Of a DNA stretch of 64,000 nt, positions 22,981 through 38,050 are shown piece after piece. Positions within the stretch are counted from its first letter, which is position 1. Every line of letters begins with the position of its first letter. The notes under the pieces are model-generated. The model worked only from the letters and a program-made list of their open reading frames with translations. It was not told where the DNA came from and did not search any database. The DNA comes from Casuarius casuarius. Taxonomy: Eukaryota; Chordata; Aves; Casuariiformes; Casuariidae. The stretch spans positions 310,001-374,000 of the forward strand of contig PTFA01000313.1 of assembly GCA_003342895.1 (NCBI GenBank), written 5' to 3'. The translations under genes were made by a program, and so were the position numbers.

Positions 22981-23250
22981 ATTACTTCACAAGATCTTCG
23001 TTCTCATCAGACTGCAAAAAATTTGCTTTAGCATCTGCTCTAATGAAGCCACAGTCGGATTCAGAAAGTTTTTTGGTGTATTTATGCTTTAAAGAATAGG
23101 GGATGCCAGTTCAGCTTGAAAAATCTCATTATGTTGGGAACCTGTCACAGTAAAAATTATCTGAAAATGTCTATTTACTAAACTTAGTTGTTCTTCTGTG
23201 AAGCACATTAAAGCAAAATAGTGTTTTCTAGCTGTGTTGGTGTTACTTAA

Positions 23251-24768
<1,518 letters not shown>

Positions 24769-24813
24769 TGAAAATTCAGAATTGGAGCTGACCAGTTGTA
24801 GCATTAGGGTTGG

Positions 24814-24815
<2 letters not shown>

Positions 24816-24844
<29 letters not shown>

Positions 24845-24845
24845 G
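24816..24845 (+). repeat. 30-base poly-G tract
   Basis: Thirty consecutive G on the sense strand, then C and GGG. In the nascent CDC73 transcript this can form G-quadruplexes shortly after the exon 9 donor. Length is likely unstable and the reported count may include sequencing error. Confidence 0.95.
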
Positions 24846-27188
24846 CGGGTTTCTGTGCCACTGCTTGTCAAACCCAAGACCAAAAAAAACATGCAACTGT
24901 GCCTAGAGATAGCTTTTTCCAATATGTGAATCTGGTAATCAAGTCTAAAAATATTACTTTTTAGAAAATATTTCTGCCTTTTAGGAAGCAAACTGAAAAC
25001 TTAAAACCAGAACTTGCTGAAAAAATTTGTTTGGGGAGGATCACATGCCAGCAATAAAAAAGCAGGCCTGCAAAAACAACTGTCAGATGCATAAAATAGT
25101 TCCCACTCTACCACACTTACAATCACAATTATTCTAGCAATCATTTCCAATATTCCATTGGAATAGAAGGCAGGAGTATATTACAGTACTACATGGATGT
25201 TCAGTTTTGGTGTCTACAAGAGAAGAAAAAGCATAAAATATAACACTAAGAATTTCATGTCATTAGAAATTTGTGAGGGGTTTTCTTTACATGCACCTCA
25301 TAATAGGTAATTTAGAAGAATTTCAAAATCTGACTTTGCATCTCTAAAGTTGCTAAAAAAAAAAAAAAAGCACTTATAAATGAATACATTGTTTAGGGTG
25401 TTTTTTTTTCTTTTAGCATTTGAGACTTACTATAGTAAGTTGGTCAGATATTTTATTATATTCTCTTAAACTCTGTTTATGGTGGCCCTGTTGGCCGCCA
25501 TATACTTTTATTTCAGTCTTTGGCTTTCATTTACTGCTCTCAGTGAAAATTGTACTAAGGAGGGGAGGGGAAAAAAAGCTTAGCAGGATACCTGCTAGCT
25601 TTTTAAGTATTGAAAAATAATCTACAAATAGCATCTGTGAAACTTCATTGTTTAAAAAAATGCTGTGGGAAGTAGGAAAGAAAAGTGAAAAAGTGTCCCC
25701 TTCCTCTGAATTTTTCCAAGCAGAATATGTATAATATTGCTACTAGCATCTCTTTGGTTTTGTCTCTGATAATTTTTAAACTTCAAGGCTTGAGCATTTG
25801 CCAAGGGGTTTTCCTATTATTACCATTTCCTTTTTAGAGTAAAAAATGGTAAATATCTATACCAGATAGTAAGAAATTAAAGTTAGAGAAGGAAATTAAT
25901 AGACAAATACGACAGTTAAAATGTATCAATGCATATATCATGTTGTGGACTATTTTACAACAGGAAACACATTTTTATCATCCTTTGGTAAACGGATGAC
26001 TAGTGTTCTTCTAGATGACAAATTGCATAGTTTCAGTAAGCAACCCAGGTAGAGCACATCTCTATTAAACAGGTGAATATATTTTATGCTTTTGTTGAAT
26101 GTGTGTGGTTCAAAAGGTCATAGGAAATAACAGGTTTTGTTTGGCAGAAGAAAGAACCCAGATGGGTTTGTCCGGCAGGTTACCAGTGCAGTTTTAATAC
26201 TGAAATTTGTGAGCAGAAATCAAAGAACAGTGAGATTAAATGATTGCCAGGAGAAAAAAAAACAAAACCATAAAACTGTTTCTGGCTGTAATTAATATCA
26301 ATGGGAAGTGCATTTGTGTGTTGTGCAATTCCGAGGATTTTGAGGATTCTGTCCGTACTGAAAAGGACTGGACCGATCTGTGAGTCTACTTCCAGCTGAA
26401 AGGTTCTTTTGTCGTCATGGTGATTATGAAGTGCCTGAAATGGTCATATTCTTCCTTAGCATAGTTATCATTATCACTCTGTTCCTTTTTAAAACATGTT
26501 TACGCACTTTGCCTTTTCAGTTTCTTTTCTTTGGTTTAGTTACACACTGCAATAATTTTGTTTTAATTTTCATGGTCTATTTAAAAAAAAAAATACGTTC
26601 TTTCAAATAACTGATTTGTATTTCTAATGCTAGTCTACACTCTACCTGACTTGGTACTACACCAGTGCTATTCTTAAACTATGTTTCCTCTACAGTGTTG
26701 ATTTATGAATGGCATTGGTGTAGTAGTTACGGAAGTTGCATGGAATTAGTAATTAACATCTAGATTTCTTAGGAGAGGACCTAGAGATATCAGAGATCTT
26801 TTCCTCAGCTGTGAATTAACTTCAGAAAATAACAAAAGACCTTATTTATGTACTTATTTCTTCGATATTCTAATGTAAGAGACTTTAAAACTCTGTGAGG
26901 AATATAATCTAATTGAAATTCACCTTGAAGTAATTTTCAAAATCCATAATTAGATATTAACATTTTCCTGTGCCGTGCAGTGCAGGTAATTGGCTTGGCT
27001 TAAAACTGAACTGTATGCATCGTTTGCAACTGCACTGCAATGATCTCATTCCTTAAAGCGTTTTTAATTTAATTGCTTTCAAAATCAAGTTGTGGCCCCA
27101 ACAAAAATACAGTGCAGAAGTGAGACTTTCAAGCAGGAGTGATGTTGTCACTAAAAGAAAAACAGTTAAGGCATCTCTGTTCTGTAAA

Positions 27189-27228
27189 GACTTTTTTTTA
27201 AAAAAAAAAAAAAAGAAAAAAAAAGTCA
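27189..27228. repeat. T8/A-run inverted low-complexity repeat
   Basis: GAC followed by eight T, then about 15 A, G, nine A and GTC. The GACTTTTTTTT and AAAAAAAAGTC ends are complementary. Probably homopolymer slippage rather than a functional hairpin. Confidence 0.7.
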
Positions 27229-29034
27229 GTCTAATAAGAACCCAGAATTGCCAGTAGTCTGTTTATTGAAAACTTGTGGTATCTGGGATTTGGGGGAAGA
27301 AGTCTGAAGGCAAAGGAGGCAGATTACTTGAGTTCTAGGTACAATAACTTGCAGTTTTCGGACCAGTGTGTTCATGTGTATTAGTAATGGTGGATAGCAA
27401 ATGACCTAAAGCTGAACCCTATAGATTTCTACGAGTATGAAGGATTTCTAGATCTTAGTCTGCATATGATTTTTCTTTTTGTGTGTCTGGTTGGCCAAGG
27501 GTTGCGGTAGGGAGGATTGTATGATGTGCATAACAATGTGCGTAGTGATTTTAGCTAAAGATTGAAACAAAGCCAAGAGAAGCAACAGCTCCTAGCCCTT
27601 TGCCCGCGGATCTCATCTGTTTGCTCTGTCCTCAGATCTTGAAACTCTAGGAAGGCTTCACAGCAGTCCTCTAACAGTTGCATGATGATCGTAGCTAAAT
27701 GCTGCTTGCAGTTTTATATGATACTTTTTATATTCTTTTAGTACACTGTTACAGTGCACTGTACTACTATTATTCATGGAGACTTAAAGTTTAGGCAGCA
27801 GGGAGGTCAGCTGTTTCTTTGAATATTTCTCTATTAGTTTAATATGGCTATCGGTGATAGTCTTATTTTTAACAGTGATTCAAAGCTCGTAGAGCTAAGA
27901 TAGGTTAAAAAAATGTTAACATGAGATATGTTCAGTAGACTGAGTTGCAGTCAAGTTTGTCTACCTTTTGTGATGGGCTGTTATTTCTAAGGTGGTATCA
28001 GGATGCTTCCTTGGTTGGTTTACCTTTATAATCTCTATGCCAAAAGGGACAGGCTTTGTTGCTAGCATGGTTTAGGTTGCTTTAATAATAAATGTGAGGG
28101 GGCTTTCTAACTGTTAGATACTATTCTTGAAGAGCAAAGGAATAATCCATTTTCCCTGCAGTCAGCTGAACTGCTGATGCAGTCCTGAGTCAGTTCGTAG
28201 CTTTCTTTCCAAGGAATGTCTTATTGCTGCAGCTTTGATTATGAAGGAGACTGAAACGTTGAGCTAATGCGATGTTTGTTCCGTAGTACACTGCAGGTAA
28301 TAATCTGCTTTGAATGCAATACCTTGGTTTTCACAGTTTTTTAGGTGGCTTTACCTGAGAGACTCCTTTTTATGTGCTTATTTCTTAAGTGGTTCCAGGG
28401 TGTAAAATAGTGCTGAGATCTTGAAGATTTGCATTTTCTGATCCATTGAGTGTGTCTAGCAGTATAGATGGAAATGTAAAGTTTCCCTGTGGTACTCTAA
28501 TAATGTCTAAGTCCCATGCTTTAAGGACAGTTTGTGGAGTGTTATTCTTGCATGTCTGCTGATGATGTTGTCCAGGTGTCAACATACTAAAAGCCAATCC
28601 CTGTAAAAATTAATATTACTTTAAGTCTATTTAGTATAAATTGCAAAAGGATTTGCTGTGCAGCCAACCGACTTCATACCATAACAGCGAAAAGAATATT
28701 CTTTACCATATCGAAGTGTTTCCTTCAGGAAAGCTCGCCATTAATATCCTGCTGTTGTCATTGTATGTTTGAATCATTCATGTAGTTGGGTTGGATTTTC
28801 AAACATAGCAGCAGTTTTTCAGAAAAGGAGTATGTCAAGATTTCAGTCAGTCCTAACATTAAGCCTAGGAAGTAGTGGACTATAAAATGTGATTTCTTTC
28901 TGTGTATAGGTGCTAGGAGTTCCAGAATGGTGGAACTTGATTGTCCTATTAGCCTTTTTTATTAATTCCATTTATTTTTAAGGATATAAGATTCTGCTTA
29001 TTTCTAGCAGAGAATATACGTAAGACATTCCTAT

Positions 29035-29048
29035 GGGGGGGGGGGGGG
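29035..29048 (+). repeat. 14-base poly-G tract
   Basis: Uninterrupted G run in intron 9, another sense-strand G tract of the same kind as the longer run at 24816. Confidence 0.95.
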
Positions 29049-30532
29049 AGAATAGATTACAGTCTCTGTCACTGTATTCGGACTTAATGTGACCAAGTAG
29101 TTTGTTAACATACCTGTTCATTGCTGGAAAACATACACAGATTCATTTGGTGATTTTTCTATTGGTACTGTAAGAAACTTGAGAACTTGGTGTTACCTAC
29201 TTGTGAAGTGGTTATTGAAGCATTTTAATATGTGCTGGGAATTTTGTAAACTCTAGTTAATATAGTTTGGAAGTGTAGGCACGAAACTAACTTTTACTTT
29301 TTATAGTACTAAACAGGAGTGCTCAGTAAACTCATGTAGAGTGAAATTCAGTGTCAGTGATTTAATTACCATAGGTGTGAAAATGCATTAGTGAATCATT
29401 TTCTGGGGAGTCAGCAGAGCTGTTGCTGTCTCTGTTTCGAAAAGTATACAGCTGGAAAAAGAAGTGGTTATTCCATCTTACTCATCCACAAGTCAAACTC
29501 TTTAACTAGGCTCTCCAGTGTTTCAAAGTCATGAATGATCCTTTGTACTGCTTCTGCTTGCCTAGATTCTCTTCCAGAAATTCGGGTTAATTTAAGCATT
29601 TTTGAAGTTATAACTCCTTTGTAGTGTATCAGTGCTCAAGTTTGCACCCAGATTGGATGCCTAGAACTGCAGCAGGTGCAGAATCAAAATGCAGTGTGAC
29701 CTAAGTTAAAGTGGAGCTGTGGTCTTTAGGTAAAGGGAAGGCACTTTGAGTATTAATACTCGTGAAAGGAAATGCAGCATATGTCCACACTCTGGAGAAT
29801 ATAATCAGTCCGATAAGCTGATGCACTAGTGTGCTTATTTTCATTTCCAGGTCTAATTCTTTTAAATGAATGGAGGCAGTCAGGTTGATATATCGTGATG
29901 CTAGAAAGGTAACTAGTGATGAACCACATCAAAAATGTATCTGATTCTTTTGACAACCTTTTGTTATTGAACTGTGAAATTATGGTGGTAATACACGCAA
30001 TGACTGTAGGTGAAAAGTCTAATATTAACTGACTAGGTTCTATTTTGAAGCGTTATAATTGATTATTCAATAGTAGTTACTTGGTTTAGTCTGTAATGAT
30101 GTAGTTTTTAAAGGTTTTTCTTGCTCAAGATGGTTTTAATAATGTTTATGTTTATAAAACTGATTACATCTAGGTAACAAAGTGGGAATACAGCTTGACG
30201 CAAGCAAAACCCAACAGTAGTGCACTGTATTATTTATTCTTCAGTGTTAGACTTGCATTTAAAATATTTAATACGGACTGCTTTTTGCATAAAAGAAAGG
30301 TGTATGATCCAGTCTGTTTTGTAAATTTACTGAAAAATCCCAATGTATTGAAAACTCAGGTTTTTTAAGCAATTATTCCATATCTAATCTCAAGTTTGAA
30401 AATAAAGATCCAAAGTCTTGCCATCATGATTATTTGTTTGTTTATTTAAGGTCTCTTTTTCATCTTAAATACTTACCCTTTCGTTTAGTAGTTGGCTTAT
30501 AATTTCAGCTGCTTCCTCTGTTACTATCAGTG

Positions 30533-30558
30533 AAACTGTGATTTTGAAATCACAGTTT
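30533..30558. repeat. 26 bp near-palindrome (12 bp arms, 2-base centre)
   Basis: AAACTGTGATTT and AAATCACAGTTT are perfect reverse complements separated by TG. Either a chance palindrome, a dimeric protein site, or a product of a palindromic duplication. Confidence 0.9.
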
Positions 30559-33405
30559 TGGAGTTGCAAACAAATCCTTAACCGGTCGTGAATGTTTCAT
30601 CGCTGCTGCTGTGCGACTCAGCAGCAGAGGTTGGAGCTGAATTGAGGGGGAAGGAGGGAAGAAGCACGTTGCATTTCTCCTCTTAGTCAGAGGCTGTGAT
30701 ACAGCACTTACACTGATGTGTGCTGGCGGCACGTCCCCTGGTTGCTCTGTGCTCTGCTCCTCTTTACTCTGGCCTGCTGGGCCTGTTGTATCCCAGCACT
30801 GGTTTTGAGCAGCTGCAGCAGGGACTGCTTGAGGTCAGTCGCTGCCTCCAGCGGATATTCTGGAAGAAGTGCTGCTCCGCTTTCTATCCCAGCCTTTGAA
30901 TGTCTTTTACAGCCAGCTGCAGTGACACGGGTAGCAGTTTCTCAGTCATTCTTTAAGTGGGAACGCAGCCGTAGCTGGAGTTCCTGCCTTGGAAGCATTT
31001 GTTGTCAGCTTAGCATAGGCTGTGTGCAGGGAGTGGAGTTGAAGGCACTGCCAGGTGTGCAAACTGTTAAGATTTTTCTTTTTTTTTTTTTTTTTCTTTT
31101 TTAAAAAGGGGGGGGGGCATGATTGTGCAAGTGACAGAGCTCTCACATTTCGCCATATTTGAGTCTGTAATAAAAGTGACGGCTGACTGGTAGACTGACA
31201 CATGATGGTAGATGTCAGAGGATCAGGAAAAAGGCTGTATCCTGAGGAGAGACCAGTGTCAATGCCATTATCAGTTGAAGGAGGATTGCTGCGATCATCT
31301 GGAAGCTGGTGATGCTTAACTCTCATTCGCCAGTTGCTTAAGAGTTTGAGGTAGGCAAGATCAGAGCTGGTAGGAGTTTGGGAGGTGGTGTCCTCCGCTC
31401 ACCCCACTACCCGCAGGTAGCAGACCCTGGAATCTCCATCCTATGCCTTGTGTTGGCCACTTAGTGTCTCTCAGATCTACATCACTAAGAAAAGGTATTA
31501 TGCTAGTATTTACTGATGATTGATCCTTTTTTTTTTTTTTTAAAACCACCTGAGTCACTGTGAAATAGCTTTGGAAGGCCCATTTAGCTGCCTGGAAAGC
31601 AGGATAGTGTGTCCTTTCTCTAATGCTTGAGCAAACAGTGGCTCTTTGGGATCCTAGTTGCTTGCTAGGAGGAAGAGATAGCAGAAGGCTGGGAGCAGGA
31701 AGCCAGTGATGGCTAGAGCCATGTTTAGTGGCTCTTGTGGCCCATTAAATAGAATTGGGACAAATTTTACAAGGGACATTCTTTTTTTGCAGAAGATGAA
31801 ACCGTTGGTGGTAGAGCACAGGCTTGTGCCTCTCTGTCCTTCACTTCATTTTCGAACTGTGCCACTGACTCTTTGACAGTCAAGATCTGTGAACCTTTAT
31901 TCCCTTTGCAGTACTAATGGAGACTCGAGTGAGGGGGGTTTTATTAATTTGGGGGAGTGCAAGGTTTTATTGGCAAAAAGAGGAGACCAAGGGAAAGAAA
32001 TAAGCTAAACAGGGAACAAATGTGTAGAACTAATAATAGAACCAGGATTTGTGCTTGGGGAAAAAAAAGGAACTGTGATAGGCAAGGCATGATGGGGGGG
32101 GCTGGTGCTTGCTGATCTCGCTAAGGTGTGTATGTATGCATTGGAGTTTGGGAAGAACTTCTGATGGAAATGGTTGGAAATTCTGTATGTCACAGAGAAG
32201 AAGCACCCATAATAGGCACATCTGTAAGGGGAAAGATTCCTCTGTTGCTGACCTTCTGCAATTCACAGGCAACTGTCATCCTAGATTATTCATCTCTGTT
32301 TTATGTCACTCCAGATCAGCAAAAGCATCTCTTCAATTTAGGAGAGCTCCGCCAAGTATTCAGTAAGCCCCCAGGCACCACCTGAAGTATTAATGTTTCT
32401 TGCCCAGCAACAATGACCTATATAGTTGAGGAGAAAACTGTTGTCCATGGAAATGTTAGTCAGATGCAACTTCACTATCTTAAACTCAAGTTCAGTTCTG
32501 TGAATCCTGAGCTGAGACTCTGTGCATAATTACTTCGTGGAGATGGTGGTGAAAGGCAGTATCAATTTCATAAAGGGAAGCGAGGCTTCCTAAAAATTTT
32601 CCTTTGAAGTAAAGACTGCATTCGTGACTATCTGCATTTGATTTCTCTGAATTGGTTCTGTGTAGCTCAGAAACATTAAGTCTAGGAGAGGGGAGGTCTT
32701 GAGAAGCTGAGGTATAGAACGGCTGGACTAGAGGTGTCTTCACACACTGAGATCAAGAAATGGCTTATGGAATGGTGGACAGTGCATGTAAAACAAAACA
32801 CGGTCCATAACTCTAGGCTCTTCACTTGGTAGTTGGCAAAAGATCGGGTAGCACGTTTAAGAAAAAGGAGACAAAACAAAAAATGGTGTTCAGAAAGTAG
32901 ATACATATCTCTGTGGTGGGAGGAACACCATCAGTTTTTAACTCTTGGGCATCTTTTGTCTGGGCACTAGAGAGTCATAAAATCTGGGAAACTTCTCTGC
33001 CTCATTTCCTACAACTGTCTGATAATCTTCCTCATTTAAGGAAGGAAGGAGGAGCAACCATAGAGTCTTCCCAGAGCATCTGCATTGTTTTCAAGATTGT
33101 CTGAGTTTCAATTAACGTTAATTTACTCTTGATAGGAGTAAGAAACTCTAATAGTCTTGGAGCATCTGTTATTTTTCTTGCACGTTTTGTATGTTCCAGA
33201 AAGAGCATTATTTTTGGTCTTTAATGTTTTTGTGCTGATGCATTGTGTGAAGGTCATGTAATAAATGGCATTAATCTTCCTATTCCCAATAATTTGTTTC
33301 TGTTTCTACCCAAGTCTAGCTGGCATTGCACAAAAACTGCTTAGGCATGGCAAAATGCTTGCAGTTGCGATGTTGATGGTTTACTGTGGCCAGCTGTGAC
33401 TTGAT

Positions 33406-33473
33406 TGGGGGTTATCCTGCCATTTTAAGTATGAATGAATGGGGGTTATCATACCATTTTAAATACGAATGAA
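33406..33473. repeat. Two-copy tandem repeat, 34 bp period
   Basis: Copies 33406-33439 and 33440-33473 share TGGGGGTTATC..., .CCATTTTAA.TA.GAATGAA with five or so differences. A small local duplication. Confidence 0.85.
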
Positions 33474-34251
33474 GTGAGCTGTTGGTTGTTAGGGTCAATT
33501 GACAGCAGAGATATGAGACTAGGGAAAGTACAAATGGAAGAAGGTTTTCTTGCAAGTCCTGGTGCCAGCATGCAGGAGCTGACTTGCTGCACTGAGAATA
33601 GGAGGATGGAGAAGGACTATTGAAAAGCGAACAGACTAGCAGCAGCAGGTTTAGTCACTGAGCACTTACAGACTTGTGGCATTTACCTCAGCATAAATTC
33701 TCCCTCATTAAAACTATTGGGGGTGGGGGAGAACCTTTTTAGTAATTTTGCTCTTGTAGTATGAATTTATGCAGATTCTGTTCTATGTATTATATGGTAA
33801 TATCATCATTGCTCTTCTGCACCCCAGCAGTGGATTTGCCTTTTTAAGTAGCCCTGCTTTTGTAGTTGGTTTGTAAATCAATTTCTTACTGAGCATATTT
33901 TTGCATGCATGTAACTACAAGTTGAATATGTTGTGTTATAATGCATTCTGGGAATGTGAGTTTTCTCTATCTTGTAGTAATAAGAATTTCTGAGACTGCA
34001 TGTGTGTTGCAGCATGTTCTTGCAAACATTTAAATCTATGTTCTTTCTGTGGGGTCATTTGAGTGGTCTGTGCAGCAGGAAAAGCTTGCTTTGGCTGTAG
34101 AAAGCAGAAATACTGCCTTAAAAAAAAAAACAAAAAACCCCCACAGATTCCATAATTACTAACTAGGTTTTATAGTGTGAACAGAACCTAAAACCCTACC
34201 AGCAGTGAGACCTGTTCCTTGCAAAAATAACTTGAAAGGCATTTCCAGTGA

Positions 34252-34386
<135 letters not shown>

Positions 34387-36439
34387 TAAAAGTTATTTTT
34401 TAAATATGTTGTATAGAGATGATAGTGTACCTATATATTTCTTGTCAGCCTTGCCTAGGCTCTGGAAGGTCACTTGAGTTGACTAATAGAATTAATGAAG
34501 GTTATTTTCTGTAAAAGGTAGTTTTAATTTTGGTCCATACATTTCAGAGGTTTTTGTTCAAGGGATATGTCTGCAGTAAAAAAGGTGGGATGGGAAGGCT
34601 TTACTGGAAGGTTTTTTTTAGTGGAGGTACAACCTTTTTGTGCTTGACTAAAGAAAGATTTTTGGTAGCCTTACGTGTACCTATTAAGGACATGACTTCT
34701 TTCGTACTCATAACTGATTCAACTATACTCACAAAACTGAAGTAATAAAAGCAGGCTTTGGAGTATCCCTCTGTTTCCTACTTTGAATTTAATAATAAAT
34801 TTGGTTGGTTGGAGAATTTGACCTCTGCATTATTGTTGAAACTTTCTGTCATAGTGAGATTGACATTTGTTTCTTTCGTATGACTTTATGATGTTGTTGG
34901 TGCGGATTGCTACACATACAGATGAGGAAGGAGACCCTCAGACAGATTTCCTTTTCTTGCCAATATTTGTCTACTTTTATGGAAGTGGGTTGAATGCTCT
35001 CAAACTAATGCTGTTTTGATCTGCTGGCAAGGAGGACAGATGCTACAAAACTAATGTAGAGCTCTCATTAAGGTTCTTGCCATCTGCATACCTATATAAA
35101 TCTGATGAATAGACAGCACTAAACACTATCCTAAATCTGTGCACTACTTCTAGTTTGCACTCCTAATTTGAACATAAAATAGTATCTAGAATGTAAATTC
35201 TGTAAAACCATTTAGTGCTTTTTTTTCCTTTGTCCGATAAAAGCTCATGCTGAAGTCGTTCATCGCAAACCTCCTTCAATCTTAAAATGTTGCCATCTAG
35301 TTAATTTTTTAATGTTTTAAGTAAGGAGTCCTAGTTCTAAACAGCAGTGTTTCTAGATGCATTCAGAAATTCACTGGTGAAGAAAAATAGTCTGTTATGC
35401 TCAAGGTTTGTTCTTGTCCCTTGCACTTGTTAGTTTACTGACAAGTTCACTTGCTGCTTTATGAGGAGTCAAGCAGCATCAATGCTGATTTCCATGGCAT
35501 AATATTATGCCTGTTCGTAGTGGGTTTTCTGTGACTTAGTGAATTGGTTGTATTTAAATAGTCTGGGGCAGGGGGAAAGCAAGATTATGGTAAAGTACAA
35601 ATAGTCAAAGGTTTTAAACTTCATAGTGTAAGAATTCTGAAAGTGAAAGAATGCACAGTAACGCTAAAAACAGATTTTTTTCAGAGTTCATTTAAAAAAA
35701 AAATTAAAGATTTTTTTTGTTCTAGGAATCCTAGCTCACACTCAGTTTCCTACCTGACTTTTCGAAGTAGAGTTATTGAGCTGTCCTTGATGATTTGTTC
35801 TGTTGAGGAAGAAAATACAGCTAATATTAGAATATTTATAATAAATCTTTTTTGTGATGTAAACTAGAACTTTTGGAATAATTGTTTCTTAAGAAGTATG
35901 CATGACTGCACATAGAGCCTCATTCGGTGTCATGACAAGTGTTAAAACTCCATCTGTCATTTAGACATTTTTCGAAGAACAAACTTCTAAGTGATTTTTT
36001 TGTAAGTGAGTTTTTGAGTTTTCCAGACTATTAAAACGGTGCCCTAAATGTTCAGCTCATTCATAAATAGTGGTGACATATTGACTTCGTGTTTTAGAGG
36101 GGAAGAAATAAATCTGTTAATTATGTGGCACAGAAATGTTCATCTGTTTTTGTCTAAACTTTGTCACAGTGATGGACCACATAGGCCTAACCCATAATCT
36201 TCAGATCGTTTTTTTGTATTGAGTACTTATTCTCCTACCAGCTACTAAATTTCACATTGTGCTTTTTCACAGTGTTTTTGTGCTTTGTCCTGTTTTTTAA
36301 TGCCAGGCAAAACGGGGAGGAAATGGAAAAGTAATTTCTCCCCAAAAGGTTAATGGAGAAGTACACTATACTCATTGGCTAAATCATAGGAATATAGAGG
36401 ATAGCATTGGAGTTACATCCTATGTTATGTCTTGCCTGC

Positions 36440-37005
36440 TGTCCTCACAGGAAAGGGTAATATAATTCCTTTCCTGAACTCATCAGAATCCATCTCGATG
36501 CAGCTGAAGCGTTGGGTTGCTCTTAGAGCCTGTCTTCAAACCTCAGACCTCCAACTTCCAGCTGACTTGCTAACAATGAACTCTAAAACTCTTATTCTTA
36601 TGCTGATGTTCTCTTTTGGCCTAAAAACCTCTCGTGCTGCTTCTATGGTGCTTGCTTCCATGACGTATTTAGAGAGCAACCGTACTCTCTTGCAACCTCT
36701 TGTTTTGCCTGGTGAAACCAGTCCAGTCCTCTTCTAAAATAAGCTTTCAGTTCCCATGTGAGTAGTTTCTCTTTAGCAATTCCAGTTTGAATTCATCTGT
36801 TCTTGAACATGGAGAAGTAAAACTACATCATATTCCAAGGGAGATTTCACCAACAGTGTGTACAAAGGCATTAGTTAGTGTTGCCTTGGGACAGATGAAG
36901 ATAAGGTGTTCTTCCTTATCTTCATTCTTTATTGCTTTCTCCTATTTTTGCTTCAGTTTCCGCATCGGTTATAAGCTGCCGATTGGAAGAGATTGTTTAT
37001 CCTAA
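36440..37005 (-). mobile_element. Old CR1-like LINE remnant
   Basis: The sequence resembles, in diverged form, the 3' part of ancient amniote CR1 elements. A TTCTTGAACATGG...AACTACATCATATTCCAAG block and ATTTCACCAACAGTGTGTACAAAGG recall the familiar segment about interacting copies ending in CACCAGTGCCTTGTACAATGG. No open coding remains. Boundaries and orientation are uncertain; the match is from memory. Confidence 0.5.
36895..36925. repeat. 12 bp perfect inverted repeat with 7-base loop
   Basis: ATGAAGATAAGG (36895-36906) pairs perfectly with CCTTATCTTCAT (36914-36925). It lies inside the CR1-like remnant and was probably created after insertion. Confidence 0.85.
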
Positions 37006-37082
37006 TGTGATGGTTTAGCTGAGTGTTTGACATTATTGATAATACCTACTCCTGCTTTTGATTTGTTTCTCTGGAGTGTGTT

Positions 37083-37204
37083 ATTGATTATTTTGGCTTC
37101 CTTGCCACACCTTGCCCTTTATTTTCTTTGTCTGAGCTATGTTATATTGATTATTTTGGCTTCCTTGTCACACACTGTCTTTTATTTTTTTAGTCTGAAC
37201 TGAA
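37083..37204. repeat. Two-copy tandem duplication, 63 bp period
   Basis: Both copies begin ATTGATTATTTTGGCTTCCT and end TTAGTCTGAAC-like; they differ at several positions. It directly follows the CR1-like remnant, so it may mark its edge or be independent. Confidence 0.85.
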
Positions 37205-37370
37205 CCTTTTGCTTTGGTGGCTAGCATTTACCTTAAGAGGCTGATGGAGCCATAAGCTTGCAAAAGTTAAGATCTTGCTAGCAACAGGAAAAACTTCATA
37301 GACATCTGTTAGCTGGAACGTAAACTGTGGCCCACTGTCCGGAGTTGCCTATCCGCTTCTCATGTGATCT

Positions 37371-37388
37371 GTTGTTGTTGTTGTTGTT
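37371..37388. repeat. (GTT)n microsatellite
   Basis: About six uninterrupted GTT units. Confidence 0.85.
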
Positions 37389-37849
37389 TCCTGCTATCTT
37401 CCCTATCTGTCTTCCACTTGCTCTCTATATCTTGTTGCAACTCTTTGTAATGATTTATATGAAATGTGCACAACTTCTGTTTTGTGTTTGTTCTTGTTGA
37501 AATACGAGTTGTCCTAGATGGTTGCTTTTTTTAACAGCAAAACAAACTTCTGCATTTTGACTGCTTTCTTTTCATCAGTGATATTGGAAACTTTCTTAGC
37601 ATTCAAAATTTGTGCCAGAACAGATGGTGAATGGTGGGCTTTTTTTTGAAGTAATGTCAGCTAAAATAACTTGTGCTGCTGGCAGTTCTTCCCTGTAACA
37701 GGGTTTTTGCTTAATTGGCACACTTTCTCTCTCTTAGGAAGAACTGACTTATTAAATGAATTTTTATTGTGAAGGCATGATTTCATTACTTCTGGAGCTG
37801 GAACTGGTTGTAACAAGACATCCTCCTCAGAAACCCTTTTTTAAGTACC

Positions 37850-38050
37850 TGCCACTCCTCCCATTTCCCGAGATGGAGTGAGGGAGATGGTCACGGTAGC
37901 TCTCGCTGCCTAGCTGCCCAGCAGCGTGTAGCGCAAAGCGGCAGCGTGCCTTTGAGAAGCAGACAGGTCTACCCGCACGCTCCACTTTCAGCCCTGATCT
38001 CCAGTTCAGTAGAAAAGGTCACGGTTTGAAATTAGCCAACTAGGAGGTAG
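37850..38050. promoter_or_regulatory. GC-rich, CpG-containing intronic block
   Basis: GC-rich for this intron, with CpGs clustered around 37895-37985 (GGTCACGGTAGCTCTCGCTGC, GCAGCGTGTAGCGCAAAGCG in part). No open frame of note. Candidate regulatory element by composition only. Confidence 0.2.

Noticed and set aside
30718..31104. 128-codon + frame
   Set aside because: Low-complexity Ser/Leu/Cys-rich translation ending in a poly-T run, with no start context or homology.
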